The notes: a model not told the origin generated them from the letters alone. Counted from the stretch's first letter, positions 39,247 through 52,800 are shown. The stretch is DNA of 64,000 nt from Luscinia megarhynchos (GCA_034336665.1 CM067566.1:28178330-28242329), one strand, 5' to 3'. A program made the numbers and translations.

Positions 39247-42200
39247 TGAAAACAGCAACAATACTTGTAACAGAAGTAGATATACCAGTCAGTAATGTCA
39301 GTATCAGTCCCTTTTTTTATAGAATGTCCTAAAAGATGGACACAGCATCTTTGAAGGAATATAACAGCAAAAAAAATTCTTTTTGTTAATTAACTCCTAT
39401 TTCATATCAGTATAACATAATATCCAAATATGGAAGTGGTCTTTAGGCATTTTGCAGCCCAGAGCATATTTTTTAGAGATTTTCTTCTAAATAATGAGCT
39501 GTATGTAGCTAAGACTTGTTGTTTGCTGTTAACAATCCTACTGTTCCTGTTAAAGGGGGAGGAAATAAGGATGAGGCAGGGTGAGAAGCAGAAAGGTTTG
39601 TAGGGTCCTTCAAGGTAGTAATTCCTATTCTTCTGCATGAGAGGCAAGCAAGCTGTAGGAATAGCTCCAGAGAGTGAAGCAAGAGCAATGGAGTCAAAAC
39701 GTGGTTTCTCTCAGTGAACATTTCCTATATTAAACACAGGAGATATTGTTTCTCTTTTCTTGTGACTGAAGATTATGTTTGCTCCATAACCTCCAAGGTG
39801 TTATTACAAATTGGCAATACCCTTCTCCTGTTCCATAGATCTCTTTCTGTTACAATTGAAATAACTCAAATAATTTGAGTGCTTTTATGCACAAAATCAA
39901 TGAATTTCAGTGCATAATTTTTGGAAATTTTCTGCTGTATTTTGAAACCCTATTTTTGCTTTAATGGAATCAATTTCATTATATAAAGTCTTACACTATT
40001 AACTTGAACCTTCATAAACTTTCAACACTGCTCCTATGATTGTCTTGAAAATCTGGCACAGTAGAAGAGAAGTTGGTCTCGTTCAGCCTAGGTTTTAGGA
40101 GACAGAACTGTGACTTTATTAGTTTGAAATGGTGAATGGGAAAAAAACATAATCTCCACATCTGTCTCATACCTTTGTCTGCAGAGAGTGCCTGAAGAGA
40201 CTGCAGCACTGCTCTTCAAACACCTAAAGGCTCACCATTTACTCCACTGTGTGTTTCAGCACAAAGTCAGGGAGAGCAGAAAGTTTGTTTTAACTACTCA
40301 GACACAAACTCCTAAACTCTGAATGGGTGTCAGTAGCAGGCAGTGGTTGGAGCAGAAGGTGCCTGCAGAGGGTACATCATATATGCCCAGAGGCAGAAAC
40401 ATTCAGTGTTATCAAAATTACATGTCCCCAAAATTGAAAGAAAATATTCACTGGTTACCAGCTGTCCTCAACCCCACACTGAGAAAATTTGCTCAGTATA
40501 AATTGTCAGATGACAAAATGCAGCAAGTGCTGTTTCTTTCCATATTTGTTCACTGAAAATGCAGTTAAATGCAAGAGCCTAAAAGGGTTAAGGACTCAGT
40601 TTGAGTGCAAAGCAGTGTTTTCCCTAGGGTTTGCAGTTTCAGACATTTGTCCATCAGAATTAAATAAACTTCTTACAGCTTGATTTGATAAGAAATTTGC
40701 ATTTTTTAAAGGATCTGGTTTAAGTTTTGAGGCCAGCTTTAACGATGCACCAAGTACTCTCTGTACAATATTTTCAAATAAGCAATAAAGCAGAAAGCAC
40801 ACCTAATGCTACTGAATGAAATGTAGGAAAATCATACCTGTAAACTTAGGACAATAACAAAGTTGCATTCTGAAAAGAAGTAATTTGTAATGTGCATCCA
40901 TTCATGTCTATATCTATCATGCCCATATTCTTAATTGCAATATAATGCAATATAAAGTAAGTCCCAAAATCTACATACATTCACATTTTTCGTAGTATTT
41001 TTTGGTAATTGAAAGTAAAAGTGGTTTAGCTTTTTATCTTACTAACATAGCTGTAATCCAGTTTAATTTAACCACATAGAACCAGATTGATGAAAAAAAG
41101 TATGCTAAGGAAGAATTTGATTCTGTATTGTGTGACTTTCACAATAAAATACTTTTTTATAATAAATTTTCTTAACACTTTAAAAAAATGCCCTCTCTGT
41201 TTTGGCAATATAAGAAAATGAAATTGATAGAATTCTAGTTTAATTATTTCAGCTCATAATTGTTTGGTTTTTCATTATTTCATTAGCTTTAGTTCCAGAC
41301 TTAAAATAAATGGAGAAAAGGAAGAAACTTCTAACACCTTTCTTGATCACTACATTTTTGCAAGAACAGTTTTTTCACCTACCAGTTTACATGTAGTTCC
41401 ATATTGTAAGATCAAGCAAAAAATTACAAGATGTAATTCTTCTTTTATATTCAAATACAGCAGTGAGGACTCTTTCCTATAAATTATTTCAAAGTATGCT
41501 ATGACAGGGCATATTGTACTTAAAGTCTTGAAAGGCAATTATAACATTCATACTTTCTGTAAAGTAATAAAATCTCATAAGATTTAAGTTCAGGTTTCCT
41601 TCCTTACAAAACTGTCTCCTCTGCTTTTTAAAGAATCTATTACTTTTCCATCAAAAATAGGAATCATGAAAGCACAATATTTGTTATTTATGTTAAACTA
41701 AAATTGTACAGCTATCACTAAGCAACATACTTAGCACTTAAGCATTAGCATGTCTTTTTTTTTTTATTTTTAGAATTTATGGCTTGATTTATATGTAATT
41801 CCTGTCTTTTCAATAATACTCTAGAGCTTTTATGGTTTCTACTAGCTGTACATGTTATTTCTCTTGCTGCTAGAGACAATTATTTTATGCCAAGCATAGC
41901 TGACCTTTTATGGTTTTCTTTGTTTTATTGCTTTCATCTTATAACATTATCATTGCATTCACTCCTAATTTAAATTCAAAATCCATTTTTGGACAACATG
42001 AGTAAAAAATATTCAAGTTTTCAAATGCCAGAGTGTGTAAATAATCACTACAGAATTTTAAGGGATGTTTTTTGCTAGAGGAATGCATGCTCCTTTCATT
42101 TTCTATTCTCTTTCATCCTTGTAGCTTTTGCTTTGAAAATCCATGTTTCCAGGCAATAACAAGGGCATAAAGTTATTTTCTGCAAATTGTGCAGTTCTAG

Positions 42201-43726
42201 CAATCTTTGTTTCTCTTAAGCATCTCTGCCAAAATGGTTGCATAAGCATTTTCCAATTACACATTGAAATGTTAAGCAGTTCTAATACATGCAAAGGCCA
42301 GAATGCTGGTACCCTTGTGATAGGTGTTCTCCATCACCTTCTCATTCGACCCACACACTTTTATCATAGTTAGAAGAAGAGCAAGATGCTTTCTTAGTAG
42401 TAAACAGTAGGTATAAAACAGAGAAAAAAAAACAGCCAAAAAATGGGAGAAAAGGAAGCATTTTAGCTTTTAAGAAAGACATACAGCTGTTTATAATAAG
42501 CCCGTAGTTCTGCTCTCTGTTGAGTACAGCTCTTACAGCTGCTGGAGTAAAAGGCTACATTTCCCTCTCTCACTTTTCCTGCCTTCAAGTAGGCTTCCCA
42601 CAATTCTCCCAAGCCTCAGTGCCCAAAAAAGATGAGATCTCTATGTAAATGGACTTCTAATATTTTTGAAAATTCCCCTTCCTTCTCCAGCCTCCATTTC
42701 TCATGTCCTCACAAAGACAACTTGGTTTTTCAATGATATCTGCAGGATAAACTGCGTAAGGTTTTTGGGTTGCATTTCCTCTTCTGTTTGATCAAAGGAG
42801 GGAGGAAAGGTAGTTGTGGGTCAGGTTTAGCTGTGACCAAAGCAGTTCCTTTAGAGGCAGTTGCTGGAGCTTCTTGGAGCCAACTTGGAAAAGAATCAGC
42901 AGCCACTTCAGCTGTGCCCCAAGAGCCATCTCACAACTTTCCCATGCAGAAAAGGATTTTACCTTTTACCCATTTGGTGCAGCATGTGTGGACAGAATAG
43001 CTAGTGTCTTCACTGCACAGCTGGTGAATTAGGATCATATTCCTATAACTAGGCACACCAAAACAGTCTTCCAAAAGGGCAAGTGCAGCCAGATTGCATG
43101 CTAAAACATGATATCATGTAAGTAAAATCAATGCAATACATCAGTACATAGATTATCCTACTCTCTCACTGTACTTGCTTAGCAAATGGAAAATTTTTGT
43201 GAGAAAAATCAGTTAAAACATTCATTAGTTTACACATTCCTAAGCAAGTTGTGTAATCATCAATTTAGAAACTACTGCTCTTAACCAACAAGTTTCTTTT
43301 TCTGAAAATGATGAAAGAGAAAAGAAGATAAACGAATAGGTTGAGCTGTAGAAATATGTGATACTGGTTGTTTTCTTTTCAACCTTTAAATGATTATCTG
43401 TAACTCTTCATATTTTAACTACAGCACTCTACTTTCCCACTTTTAAGGTTGCCTTTCATGTCCTTGGAGAAAATCTCATCACTCTCTCAGCTGAAGCCAA
43501 TGACAACCAGACTGATTTCCTTGCCAAACGATAAGCCTGTCAGCTTTACTAGATATTTCAGAATTTATAGCATAGATTGCATCTTCCTAAATTAAGAATT
43601 CAAAAATGCATTTGTATATTTTCAGATCAGCTGATGACCTTCCATTTTGTTTATCTTCAGTCTGTTGCAGGGAGTACAGTCAGGGAAAGCTGCTGAATTG
43701 ATGTTCTTGATTTTAAGTTCTACATC
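39247..43726. other. Unique AT-rich non-coding DNA
   Basis: No exon or interspersed repeat recognised. The frames at 42770-43032 (72-76 codons) lie in a GC-richer patch without a recognisable domain. Confidence 0.5.
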
Positions 43727-44350
43727 TCTGCTAGTTTTTGCTAGGGTACAGCTAAGCTTGTTTTTTTAAGTAGCTGGTATGCAGTGATGTTTTGGTTTTG
43801 TGCTGAAAACAGTGCTGATAACTTCTGTTATTTCTGAGCAGTTCTTACACAGAGTTAATGCCTTTTCTGTCCCTCACCCCACCTGTGAGGGGGCCTGGGG
43901 GCTGCACAACGAGTTGGGAGGGGAAAACAGCCAGGACAGCTGACCCCAACTGACCTGAGGGATATTCCAGACCACAGGATACCACACTGAGTATGTAATC
44001 AATATAATGTATATAATGTATATAATGCATATCATGTATATCATGTATATCATGTATATAATGTGGGGGAAGAAGAACAAAGGTGAGGAGGGCATTTGGA
44101 GCCATGTCATTTGTCTTCCCAAGTCACCCTCATGTGTGATGGAGCCCTTCTTCCCTGGAGATGGCTGCCCTTTGGAAGGGGTAGTTGAATTCCTTGTTTT
44201 CCTTTGCTTGGGTACACACTTTTTTGCCTTTCCTGTTAGGCTGTCTCTATCTCAACCTATGAGTTTTCTTATTCTTTCCCTTCTAATTCTTTCCCCCATC
44301 CCATCAGGGATCTGTGGTGCTCAGTTGCAGGCTGGGGTTAAACCAGGACA
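43727..44350 (-). mobile_element. Solo LTR, avian endogenous retrovirus family (copy B)
   Basis: In sense (minus strand) it opens TGTCCTGGTTTAACCCCAGC (from 44350 down) and closes near 43727 in a decayed version of the family's end. It shares with copies A and C the CATAGGTTGAGATAGAGACAG block, GGAATATCCCTCAGGTCAGT, and a GGTCAGCTGTCCTGGCTG block. It also carries a segment absent from them, AGGGCTCCATCACACATGAG followed by GGTGACTTGGGAAGACAAA, marking a distinct subfamily. No internal retroviral genes flank it. A nine-base tandem array (44003-44065) replaces the region where copy C has its TATATA. No clear target duplication seen. Confidence 0.87.
44003..44065 (-). repeat. Seven-copy 9-bp tandem array inside LTR copy B
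   Basis: Seven contiguous 9-base units, plus-strand consensus TAT(A/C)ATGTA, with units 1, 2 and 7 carrying TATAATGT(A/G), unit 3 TATAATGCA and units 4-6 TATCATGTA. It lies about 45 bases upstream (in sense) of the GGAATATCCC block. That is where LTR copy C has TTTATATACTGGGCATGATG, so it occupies the probable core-promoter region. The repeating frames MYIMYIM or IYMIYMI are by-products. Confidence 0.92.
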
Positions 44351-45901
44351 GCATAAATAAATTCACAATGAAGGAAAAGATTTGCAGAGCAAATATTTGC
44401 AGAGTGAGTATTTCACAGCAGATATACAAGATAAACAGAGCAAGCACAGAAATCAGAAAATGACTTTCAGTCCAACAAGAAGAACAAGGTTCTGAGCCCA
44501 TACCATTTTGTGAAAAACAGAAGTAGCTATAAGTATAATTTTGCAGACATAAATTTATCAGGGGTCTGAGGAACAAGACAGTCCCAGTCACCTGACACAT
44601 AATGCAAATACATTTCCTCACATCTATCTTCTTCCTTTTAAAAAGTGGGGTTTTTCATTTAACTAGAACCATATTTTAATTGATAAAATATTCTTTAATC
44701 TTTGGTTAGCTATGGACACATAACCATTGTACATATCTAAATCTCAGTGATACAATGACATCAAGTTTAAATAAATTATAATAAATAAAGTGGAATATTT
44801 TTATAAATGCTGTATTTAATAATATTTTTCTAATTGTTTAACGCTTTGTGTTATGTGTTTCACAAAATTAGGACCTATAAGAAAATTAATGTTATAAGAA
44901 AATGTTTCAAACAAAATGTAACAACAGTTAAAGGAATCTGATAAAGCATCATTTGATTTTGCTCTTTCTTGTATTAGTTGCTTGTTTTCTCTTTTCCTTT
45001 TGACATTTATGTTTTCAGTATAGTGTTTTTGTCTTTCTTCTTGTGTGTTACCATTTTCTTCCCTCAGTCTTTTCTCTTATTGCTTCCTGCATTTTTCTGT
45101 CCTACTATTTTTAGTTAATTTGCTCCTGTGCATTTTTCAACCATCATTTGGGCTCAGCAAGAGAGCAAAACTATTTCACACAAGGAAAGAGCTGCATAGA
45201 AAAGAGCAAAGTTTTTTCTCAGTCTTTCCTAATGAATCTGTGGCTTTTTCAAGTGAAAATACTTGAAGAAATGATTTGCTGAAATTCACCAGTTTGATAG
45301 AGAAAAGTTGCATCTGTCTGCAATTTAAGTAGTAATGTGCTTTAAAAATAATTCAGTCAGGCAGCACAATTATGGTGGCCACACTTATGAAAGTGATATT
45401 GAAATTGTAATTTATGGCAATCTCTGGTTTATAACTGGCAGACAGAGACTAACTCTGGCTTGCTAAAATTTTTTTTTATTCTTTCTTGGGTGCATATTCT
45501 TATTGCTTCCCAGAGTTGTGAATTCCAAAGGACATATACATGAATGCAAAAAGTTAATAAATTCTTTTTGACCACCACATACATGTGGGGCTAAACCAGT
45601 GACAATACATTGTTGTAGAAATATTACCTATAAAAAATAGGATTAAATTTTAAGAGATATTACATGTTATCATGAATTAATTACATGCCCTGATATTTAT
45701 GTGCTGTATAGTTTAAAATAAAAATATTTTGGTATAGAAAAAGTTCTCTTAGACCAACTTAACCTCAAAAGAGGTTCAAAATGTTACAAGTGGAGATTAT
45801 ATGTTGCTCCAGTTTGGATAATATTAAGAAAACAAAATCCCCTTTATCTACTCCAAAACTGTGCTTTGAACATAACCTTTCAGCTTTCTAAGAAAAAGTA
45901 G
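44351..45901. other. Unique AT-rich non-coding DNA
   Basis: No exon or interspersed repeat recognised. Confidence 0.5.
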
Positions 45902-45955
45902 TTCTAAGAAAATCAAGAAGCAAATATTTTCTAAGAAAATCAAGCAGTAAATATT
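45902..45955 (+). repeat. 27-bp tandem duplication
   Basis: Two adjacent copies of a 27-base unit starting TTCTAAGAAAATCAAG, differing at only a few positions, with a partial third TTCTAAGAAAA just upstream (about 45886). It is probably a local slippage or replication duplication. Confidence 0.85.
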
Positions 45956-46536
45956 TACAAAAGTTTATTTTTAATAATTTTATTGCCTTTAATAAAATAG
46001 TTTCTGCCCTCAGTGGAAGATAGAGCACTTGGGGGAAAAAAAGTCTCTGGAGAGGACAGGAGATAAAGCAGGGAGAAGTACAGTATCTTTAGCATATCCT
46101 AATTTAACAACTTGCAATAATCTTCAAGCAACATTGACAGTTAAGTTTCCACGTTTATAAACACTCATTGCTTATACAATTCAGTATCAGCACATGCTTG
46201 GAGAAATGTAAAATCATGCATTATTTTAAACAGGATCTCTTTCCCACAGTCTGGAAAAGGATTGCAATTTCATAGTCTTTAACATGGCAAAGTAATTATC
46301 ATTTTAAAGAGTTCTTAATGCTGGTATTTCAGTATTCAATAAGGTGTATGGGATCCGTGGAATAACCATATTACATATAAAGTTTCTCTGTGAAATTCAG
46401 AAATAATGAAAAAAAATAATTCCAAAGGAAATAAATGCAGGAAGTATTTTCTGTTCTATTTCACCAAAGAAGCTATTTGATCCTTAAGACATTTATAAAA
46501 TAATCTACTCTCATTTTTATCTCTGCATATTTCTGA
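45956..46536. other. Unique AT-rich DNA
   Basis: Nothing recognised. Confidence 0.5.
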
Positions 46537-47350
46537 GCTGATTGGTGGGGTTGACACACCTCAGAGGCAGGATACCATCCTGAGGGACTTGGACACGCAT
46601 GAGAAGTGGGCACATGGGATTCTCCTGAGGTTTAACAAGGTGCTGCACCTGGGTTGGAGCAATCCCCAGTATCAACTCAGGCTGGGGATGAACAGATCCA
46701 GAGCAGCCCTGCCAAGAAGGACTTGGGGGTGCTGTGAGAGGCTGGACATGACCCAGCCATGTGCACTCACAGCCCAGAAAGCCAAATGTGTCCTGGGCTG
46801 CATCCAAAGCAGTGTGGGCAGTAGGGGAGGGAGGAGATTCTGCCCCTCTGCTCTGCTCTGGTGAGACCCCAGCTGGAACACTGCATCCAGCTCTGGGGAA
46901 CCCAACACAGGAAGGACATGGACCTGCTGGAATGAGTCCAGAGCAGGCCACAAAGACAATCAGAGGGATGGAGCACCTCTACTATGAGGAAAACCTGATT
47001 GACTTGGGTTTGTTCAACATGGAGAGGAGAAGGCTCTTGGAAGACCTTCCAGTACTCACAGGGGCTTATACAAAACATGGAAATAGACTTTTTAGTAGGC
47101 CTTGTTGTGGTAATACATGGGGTAATGGCTTTAAAATAAAAGAAAGTAGAATCAGACTGCAGGGAAGAAGTTGTTTACTGTGAGGGTGGTGAGACATCGG
47201 AGCAGGCTGCCCAGAGAGGTGGCAGATCCTCAACCAATGGAAACACTCATAGGACTTTTAGCAACCCAATCTAATTCAAGATGTCCCTGCCCATTGCAGG
47301 GGGATTGGATCAGATGACCCTTCCAACCCAAACCACTCTATGATTTTAAC
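46537..47350 (+). mobile_element. CR1 LINE, RT C-terminus and 3' UTR
   Basis: A plus-strand CR1 copy of about 0.8 kb, 5'-truncated just downstream of the catalytic RT motif. In-frame CR1 blocks are VDTPQRQDTILRDLD, KWAHGILLRFNKVLHLGWSN and PQYQLRLG, then, after shifts, LDMTQPCALTAQKAKCVLGCIQSSVGS, EQATKTIRGMEHLYYEENLIDLGLFNMERRRL and GAYTKHGNRLFSR. The FNKVLHL block lacks about four codons present in other CR1s (FNKAKCKVLHL), a small deletion. The 3' part keeps GGAGCAGGCTGCCCAGAGAG and GATGACCCTTCCAACCC, ending in CACTCTATGATTTT. It is better preserved than the 34.4 kb copy and from another subfamily. The 144-codon minus-strand ORF across it is antisense noise. Confidence 0.93.
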
Positions 47351-49308
47351 AAACTCCAACATTTCACAAATTAAATAAAAGATAAAATTGCTTATAATTA
47401 CATATGTTCAAATGCATGGTCCATTTCTAGACTTCTGAGAGGCGTCATCAAGTCCATTTCAGTGGTAATTTAATGGAATAATTTTAATTGTGAACTATAT
47501 GGTACACTTCTATGTATTAGGTAACTGAACTCAGTGTATTCAGAAAAGTACATGTCCAAGCACCTCTCTTTCCCTTGCTGGCTTACTTCACTATTTGAGG
47601 ATGAAGGTACCTGCTACCTGGTTAAGTTAAATGAGACCTCTGAATCCCAGTATATCCAAGATATTGAAAATAAGTCATCAAAAATGCTGGAAAACAAAAA
47701 ATCTGGAAAAATTAAATCATAGGTCCACCTAATATCTTGACACAGAAGGTAGTCCCCAGATATTTTTTGCTTCTGTGATCTATGGAGTAGCCAATTACAG
47801 TACTTAGTATTCTAAATTCATTATCTGATTTCATGAAAGAGCTTCCTGAGTTCTAAAATCAGTTCATATGAGCACATATACTACAACCCAAACAGTTCAG
47901 AGAATTTGATAAAGTAAAACCCCTATTTTTTTACATTACCATAAGTAGTGGTTGTTCCTCTCAACATAGTTTAAGAAGAATTTCAACTACCTATCACATT
48001 TTTTTTTTCCAAATGAAAAGTTTTCTAGCTTAATTTATCTCTAAGTAATGTCCTGCTAAAACTTAAGTTTCTTTTTTATGTAGCTAATTCTGGAAGAATC
48101 ACATGAATCATCTTGAGTACTCTCAACTGCAGAAGTGGGACTTTAGCTGTTTGTGTTCAGTGGTTTTGCCATGACTGAGATGCAGTTCTAATCAGGACAC
48201 AGCAGTTGTAAGTGAGCACAATTCTTTGTCTAGCACATGATCTTGGTCATGCTAAAGCTGGTCCCTAGCACAGGAGGCAGTTAGCACACACCTCCACATC
48301 TCCTTCCCTCTTTGATAAGCATACCTCTGACAAAGATAACTGCAGCAGCACTGTCATTTATTCAAAATCAAAGGACTCTGCAGATTTGATTTGGCATACA
48401 TATTTTCCCAATATGTAAAGCTGATCAGCTTCACTAAAACAATTACAGAGAACACTGTTAGTTTTAAAATAGCCTGTCAATAGTTTGTCAATATTTCTTT
48501 AGACAATTATGGCATTCTTTGATTTCACTGTTTCTACTTCATCTGGGTATTGCTGTGGTTCCCCTCCTCAGATGTTTCTGCAGGAGGGCTGTGACTGGCT
48601 TCTACATCACCAGCAATTATATTGCCTCTCTTTGACCAGAAGTCATAGCAACAGTCATTTAGAGAGCATCAAGTACACTGGTATGTGACCTAAAAGTGTG
48701 TAGGGAATTTCTCCTTAAGAAGTTAGGATTATGACCCTTGGGATAAAAAAAAACAAAAAAAAACAAAACAGGAAAGCAAAATTCAGACTTTACAGTCCTA
48801 GGAACTTGCCTGTGACTTCAGTCACAGGAAAGTATACTGATACAGTATTTGTTCCATATTGTTCAGATACTGAACAGTGTTTGTTCCATAAAAACAAATT
48901 TTCATCTTTAACCTCCAGGACGCATCTATTATTCAAGTTTAATTAGGAAAAAATATCAGTATGTTGTTACAGCCATATGGAAATTATAATCAAACATTTA
49001 CTCTTTTGGTGTGTATATAATGTTGGCTTCTCAAAAGACCAATCTTTCATTTTCTCACAGACATACATTGGAGGGAATATTTTCCAGTTTTCATAGTCTA
49101 TTTATAGATGGAATTTGTATTTTCATTTTCCTCGTCCACAGAGAAAGGAATATTATTCCAACAAAATGCAAACTATCTGCATTTCAGGTACTGAAACTAT
49201 CTGCCTTTCAGCAATAACAATGGAATAAGCAGAAGCCAAAAATCTGACGTTGTTGCAATGCTGTCAGCCTGGTCACTGCAAAAGCAAAGAAGGTGTTTCT
49301 TTTGATTA
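47351..49308. other. Unique AT-rich non-coding DNA
   Basis: No exon or interspersed repeat recognised. An A-rich tract with regular C interruptions lies at 48744-48770. Confidence 0.5.
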
Positions 49309-49853
49309 TGTCATGATCTAAGCCCAAATGCCAACTAAGCACCATGCAGCCCTCACTACTCCCCTCATTAAATGCAATGGGAGGAGGACCTAGAAGCAAA
49401 GCCTGTAAGAAAAGAAAAGTTTAATAATTGCAACAAAGTAAAATGCAATAGTAATAACAATAATAACAATAATAATAAATAAAACCCAAGAAAGAAAGTG
49501 ATGCAAATCACAGCTGCTAATCACTCATTGACCAATGCCAAAGCCCATCCCTCTTTCAGGTAACTTCCCTGTTTATATACTGGGCATGATGATGTATGTT
49601 ATGGAATATCCCTTTGGCCAGTTCAGGTCACCTGTCCTTGTTATGTTCCCCTCCTCCCAGGATTTTTGTGCACGTCTTCAATGGTAGAACAAAATGACAG
49701 GAAAAAAGGTAGTCCTTGGCTTAGGGCAAATACTACTTAGCCACAACCAAAACATCCATGTGTTGTCAACATTATTCTCATAATGAATCCAAAATGCAGC
49801 ACTGTACCAGCTACTGTGAAGAAATTAACTCTATCCCAGCCAAAAACAGGACA
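49309..49853 (+). mobile_element. Solo LTR, avian endogenous retrovirus family (copy C)
   Basis: It opens TGTCATGATCTAAGCC and closes CAAAAACAGGACA. Family landmarks are GCCAACTAAGCACCATGCAG near 49331, an AATAAC/AATAAT-rich stretch (49446-49486), TTTATATACTGGGCATGATG near 49572, TATGGAATATCCCTTTGGCC near 49600, and TGTTGTCAACATTATTCTCA near 49763. About 545 bases with no adjoining retroviral genes, so it is a solo LTR. No clear target duplication was seen. Its uninterrupted 3' part is the useful reference for the CR1 insertion in copy A and for the TATA-region array in copy B. Confidence 0.88.
49574..49579 (+). promoter_or_regulatory. Putative TATA box of LTR copy C
   Basis: TATATA within the family's TTTATATACTG block. 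Its position in the middle of the LTR fits a U3 core promoter. Activity is inferred only. Confidence 0.35.
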
Positions 49854-52800
49854 ATTTTCTTATAACTAATGAATTAATTTCTTAAAATTAATGAATTAAA
49901 GAACCACAGTGTCTTCTTGTTTAATCGGTTTATTTTCTTTATTCAGATAAGACCTGCCAGTTTTAGTGGTGTATGCATCTTGAGTTAAATCTGAACACAA
50001 CTTATTAGTCAAAGACTTTTCCCAGTTGACAGAACTGTGAAAAATGCAATTACAAAAAGCTGATAGATTATTTCTTCTAAGAAGCAGAAACTGTCACATT
50101 TATTCAACCTGCATGTAGAAGCTTGCTCACAATTATGTCAAAATGTGAAGATATCATGGACAGCAATTGGAGGAAATATTTTCAGGTTTTTAATATGTTC
50201 AGATTCTGCCTATATAAACAATAGAGATTAGAAAGCACTACCAAAAAAAATGCAATAAAACAGAATATATTCTCTTCTTAAAAAGGACTGTAATTAAGTT
50301 TCTCTCTCTGCCTGATTGATGTTACTTTTAAGTGCTATCTTTACAGTCTCATCTCTCTCTTCCCTCAACAAAAGATGCTAACACATACACTGAGAAGACT
50401 AAAAAGGAAGTATGGGGAAGATGGGATGACCCACATAAAGAAGTTGATAAGAGTTTAAGTCTCTGCAAAATCTCTTCTTTTTTCCCTTCTCCACTTCCAC
50501 CAGGTGCAACACAAAGGAGAGAGCATGACCTTTACAAACCAAGTGACCTCTTAACTGCTATAGCTCTTTAAAAAGAAACAAGTTCTCTCTTATCATGAAA
50601 GTGTCCCACAGAAAGATGAAACACTTGACTACTCACAGGACAGAGTAGGGCATCTTTCCAGCCACAGAGTAAACTGAACTTCCAGTCTCTGGGTTTGAAA
50701 ACCTGGACCTGAAAATAGGAATGAACAGTCTCATAATGTCCCAGGAGAATATGACTTATTCTTCTGGCAGGTGACTCTCTCCTAATTTATCTCAAAAAAC
50801 AGCCTCTATGTAATTAAAAGCAAAAAAAAAAAAAATCCCTCACTTATAATTTAATGTAATAGAAGATGCTGTAATGATAAAATTGTAAATTCATTTATAC
50901 ATGCATATATACAAGGCGAATATATTTTAATGTAAATTTTAAAAAATGACTTTTAAGATGGAAAATACAACATAGAGGTGCATTTCTTTCTGCAATTAAA
51001 GCCATGCTAAAGCCATGCTAAACTGCTAAAAGAAACATTATGCAAAATAACTTTTCATGATTCTGGATTTGCTTTGGACATCTTAATCTTAGGTTAGATT
51101 TGCAGCCTGGAGGGTGGGAGTAAATGTTTGCTTGTTTTGTTTGCAGAGGTAAATAAATTTGGAACTATGTAATTAATATTTGTACCAAAAAAACAAGGCA
51201 AATATAGTTTAAAAGTATACAACTGCAGAAAGTTTAGCCTGAAAACTCAAGACCTGAACCTGAATATTTCTCCAGAGCTCTTAGTGTAACATTCTGGTTA
51301 ATATCCCTGCCAGTTAGATGGAGAAGTAGACATACTTAACATGCAGTTAATAGAAAGTCTTTAACTGCTGTCATAGAGAAGACCTCAGAGAGAAAAAAAA
51401 TTGCACATTTCCCCTTTTGGTGACTAAAAAGTTTCAGTGGTGGCAGAATGATTCCACTGTAACAGGTGGAGATTATCTAAAACCCAATAAAGTGGCTCGG
51501 TTTGCTCATTAAATAGAAGTTTTAATGTGCAATGCAGACACGTGCTGGCCAGATCCATGCACAGACATGTTTTTAAAGTGCCAGAGGCCTCATATGGAAG
51601 CTTCCTGAGCTACCAGATTAAAATTTTGGTATAACTTGTCACTTTGGTGAGAGCCTACGACAATAAACAAACCCAAAAGATGTAGTTGCTTACTGGATAC
51701 CTTAGGCCTTAGATTTTTTTAAAAATATATTTATTTTTAAAAGGCACAGACAGTTGGAGTAGCATGAGAATCCAAATGAAATTCCAGCAAACTACCATTA
51801 ACTTCAACCAAGCAAGAGTTTCACATATTGATACTGACACAGGCTAACACACAAAACCTTTGACAAAGGGTAAGCTTGCAAAACCAGCTGCTTAAGTCAT
51901 GAAAGATGCCAAAAAATAACATTATCAGATGGATAAAATTTGCCCAGTTTTCCACTCAGAAATTAAAATAACATTCCATCTATAGCATTTTTGAGATGCC
52001 TGAAGAGCTTGGCACCAGAACTGAAGCATTAAAATCTATTTCAAGGTTGTTGCATGAGTATAGAGAGGATTCTCTGGAACAGCAAGATACCATCACAGAC
52101 TAGCACAGGATTTGAAAGAAGCAGCATTCCTTCAAACTTCAAAAACAGCCTCCAAAGAACAGAGAAGTATTAGCTGTCAAACTACCTACTGGCAGTGCTA
52201 TCCAGAGCAGTCAGAATCAGGCTCCCCATTTCTTCCTCATTTTTTCCCAGGCTGGGCTCAACACCTCACAGCTCTCTGGAGTACACAAAACCTCCTCACA
52301 GTTCCCTCAGCGTGCCTCAGCTTTTCTAAGCAAGACTGTCACCATTTCTCTCTCTCACCTCATCTCTCTCTCAAACTCTGCCATATTATTTCTTCTTGAC
52401 ATCATCCAAATTTGTCTCATAAGGCTTTTCTTTGCCCTTGCCTGCCTCAGTTCCCTGAAGTCTATGTCTATGTGAGAAAGTAGAAGATTCATAGGGTGAC
52501 TCAGACCTGGAAGTCCATGTTTTTTTCCAAATTTCATATCTAGTTTCACCACGGAGGCAAATATGCAACTACAAATTAAGTCAGGTACCTCCTGATGTGA
52601 AATCTGTAATCTTCTCTCCACTTGGGTTTTTATGCTGTAAAGCAATATTTTACCATGAAGTGCTTTCAGCTAGAGAGCACACCACTAGCAAGTTATGCAG
52701 AAATTATGTCCTATTGCATTCTTTTTGAGATGCATTTTACTATTTGGGGAGGGGTGTTCTTTCTTAGAAGCACAATAAGATGTTTGCTATTCCCAAAGCT

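Noticed and set aside
46517..46951. 144-codon minus-strand open frame, the longest in the window
   Set aside because: It is antisense to a clear plus-strand CR1 RT C-terminus. CR1's GC-richness creates long antisense frames.
52355..52645. 96-codon minus frame rich in Arg/Lys, next to a CT-rich tract
   Set aside because: Low-complexity edge, no domain; likely antisense of a pyrimidine-rich stretch.
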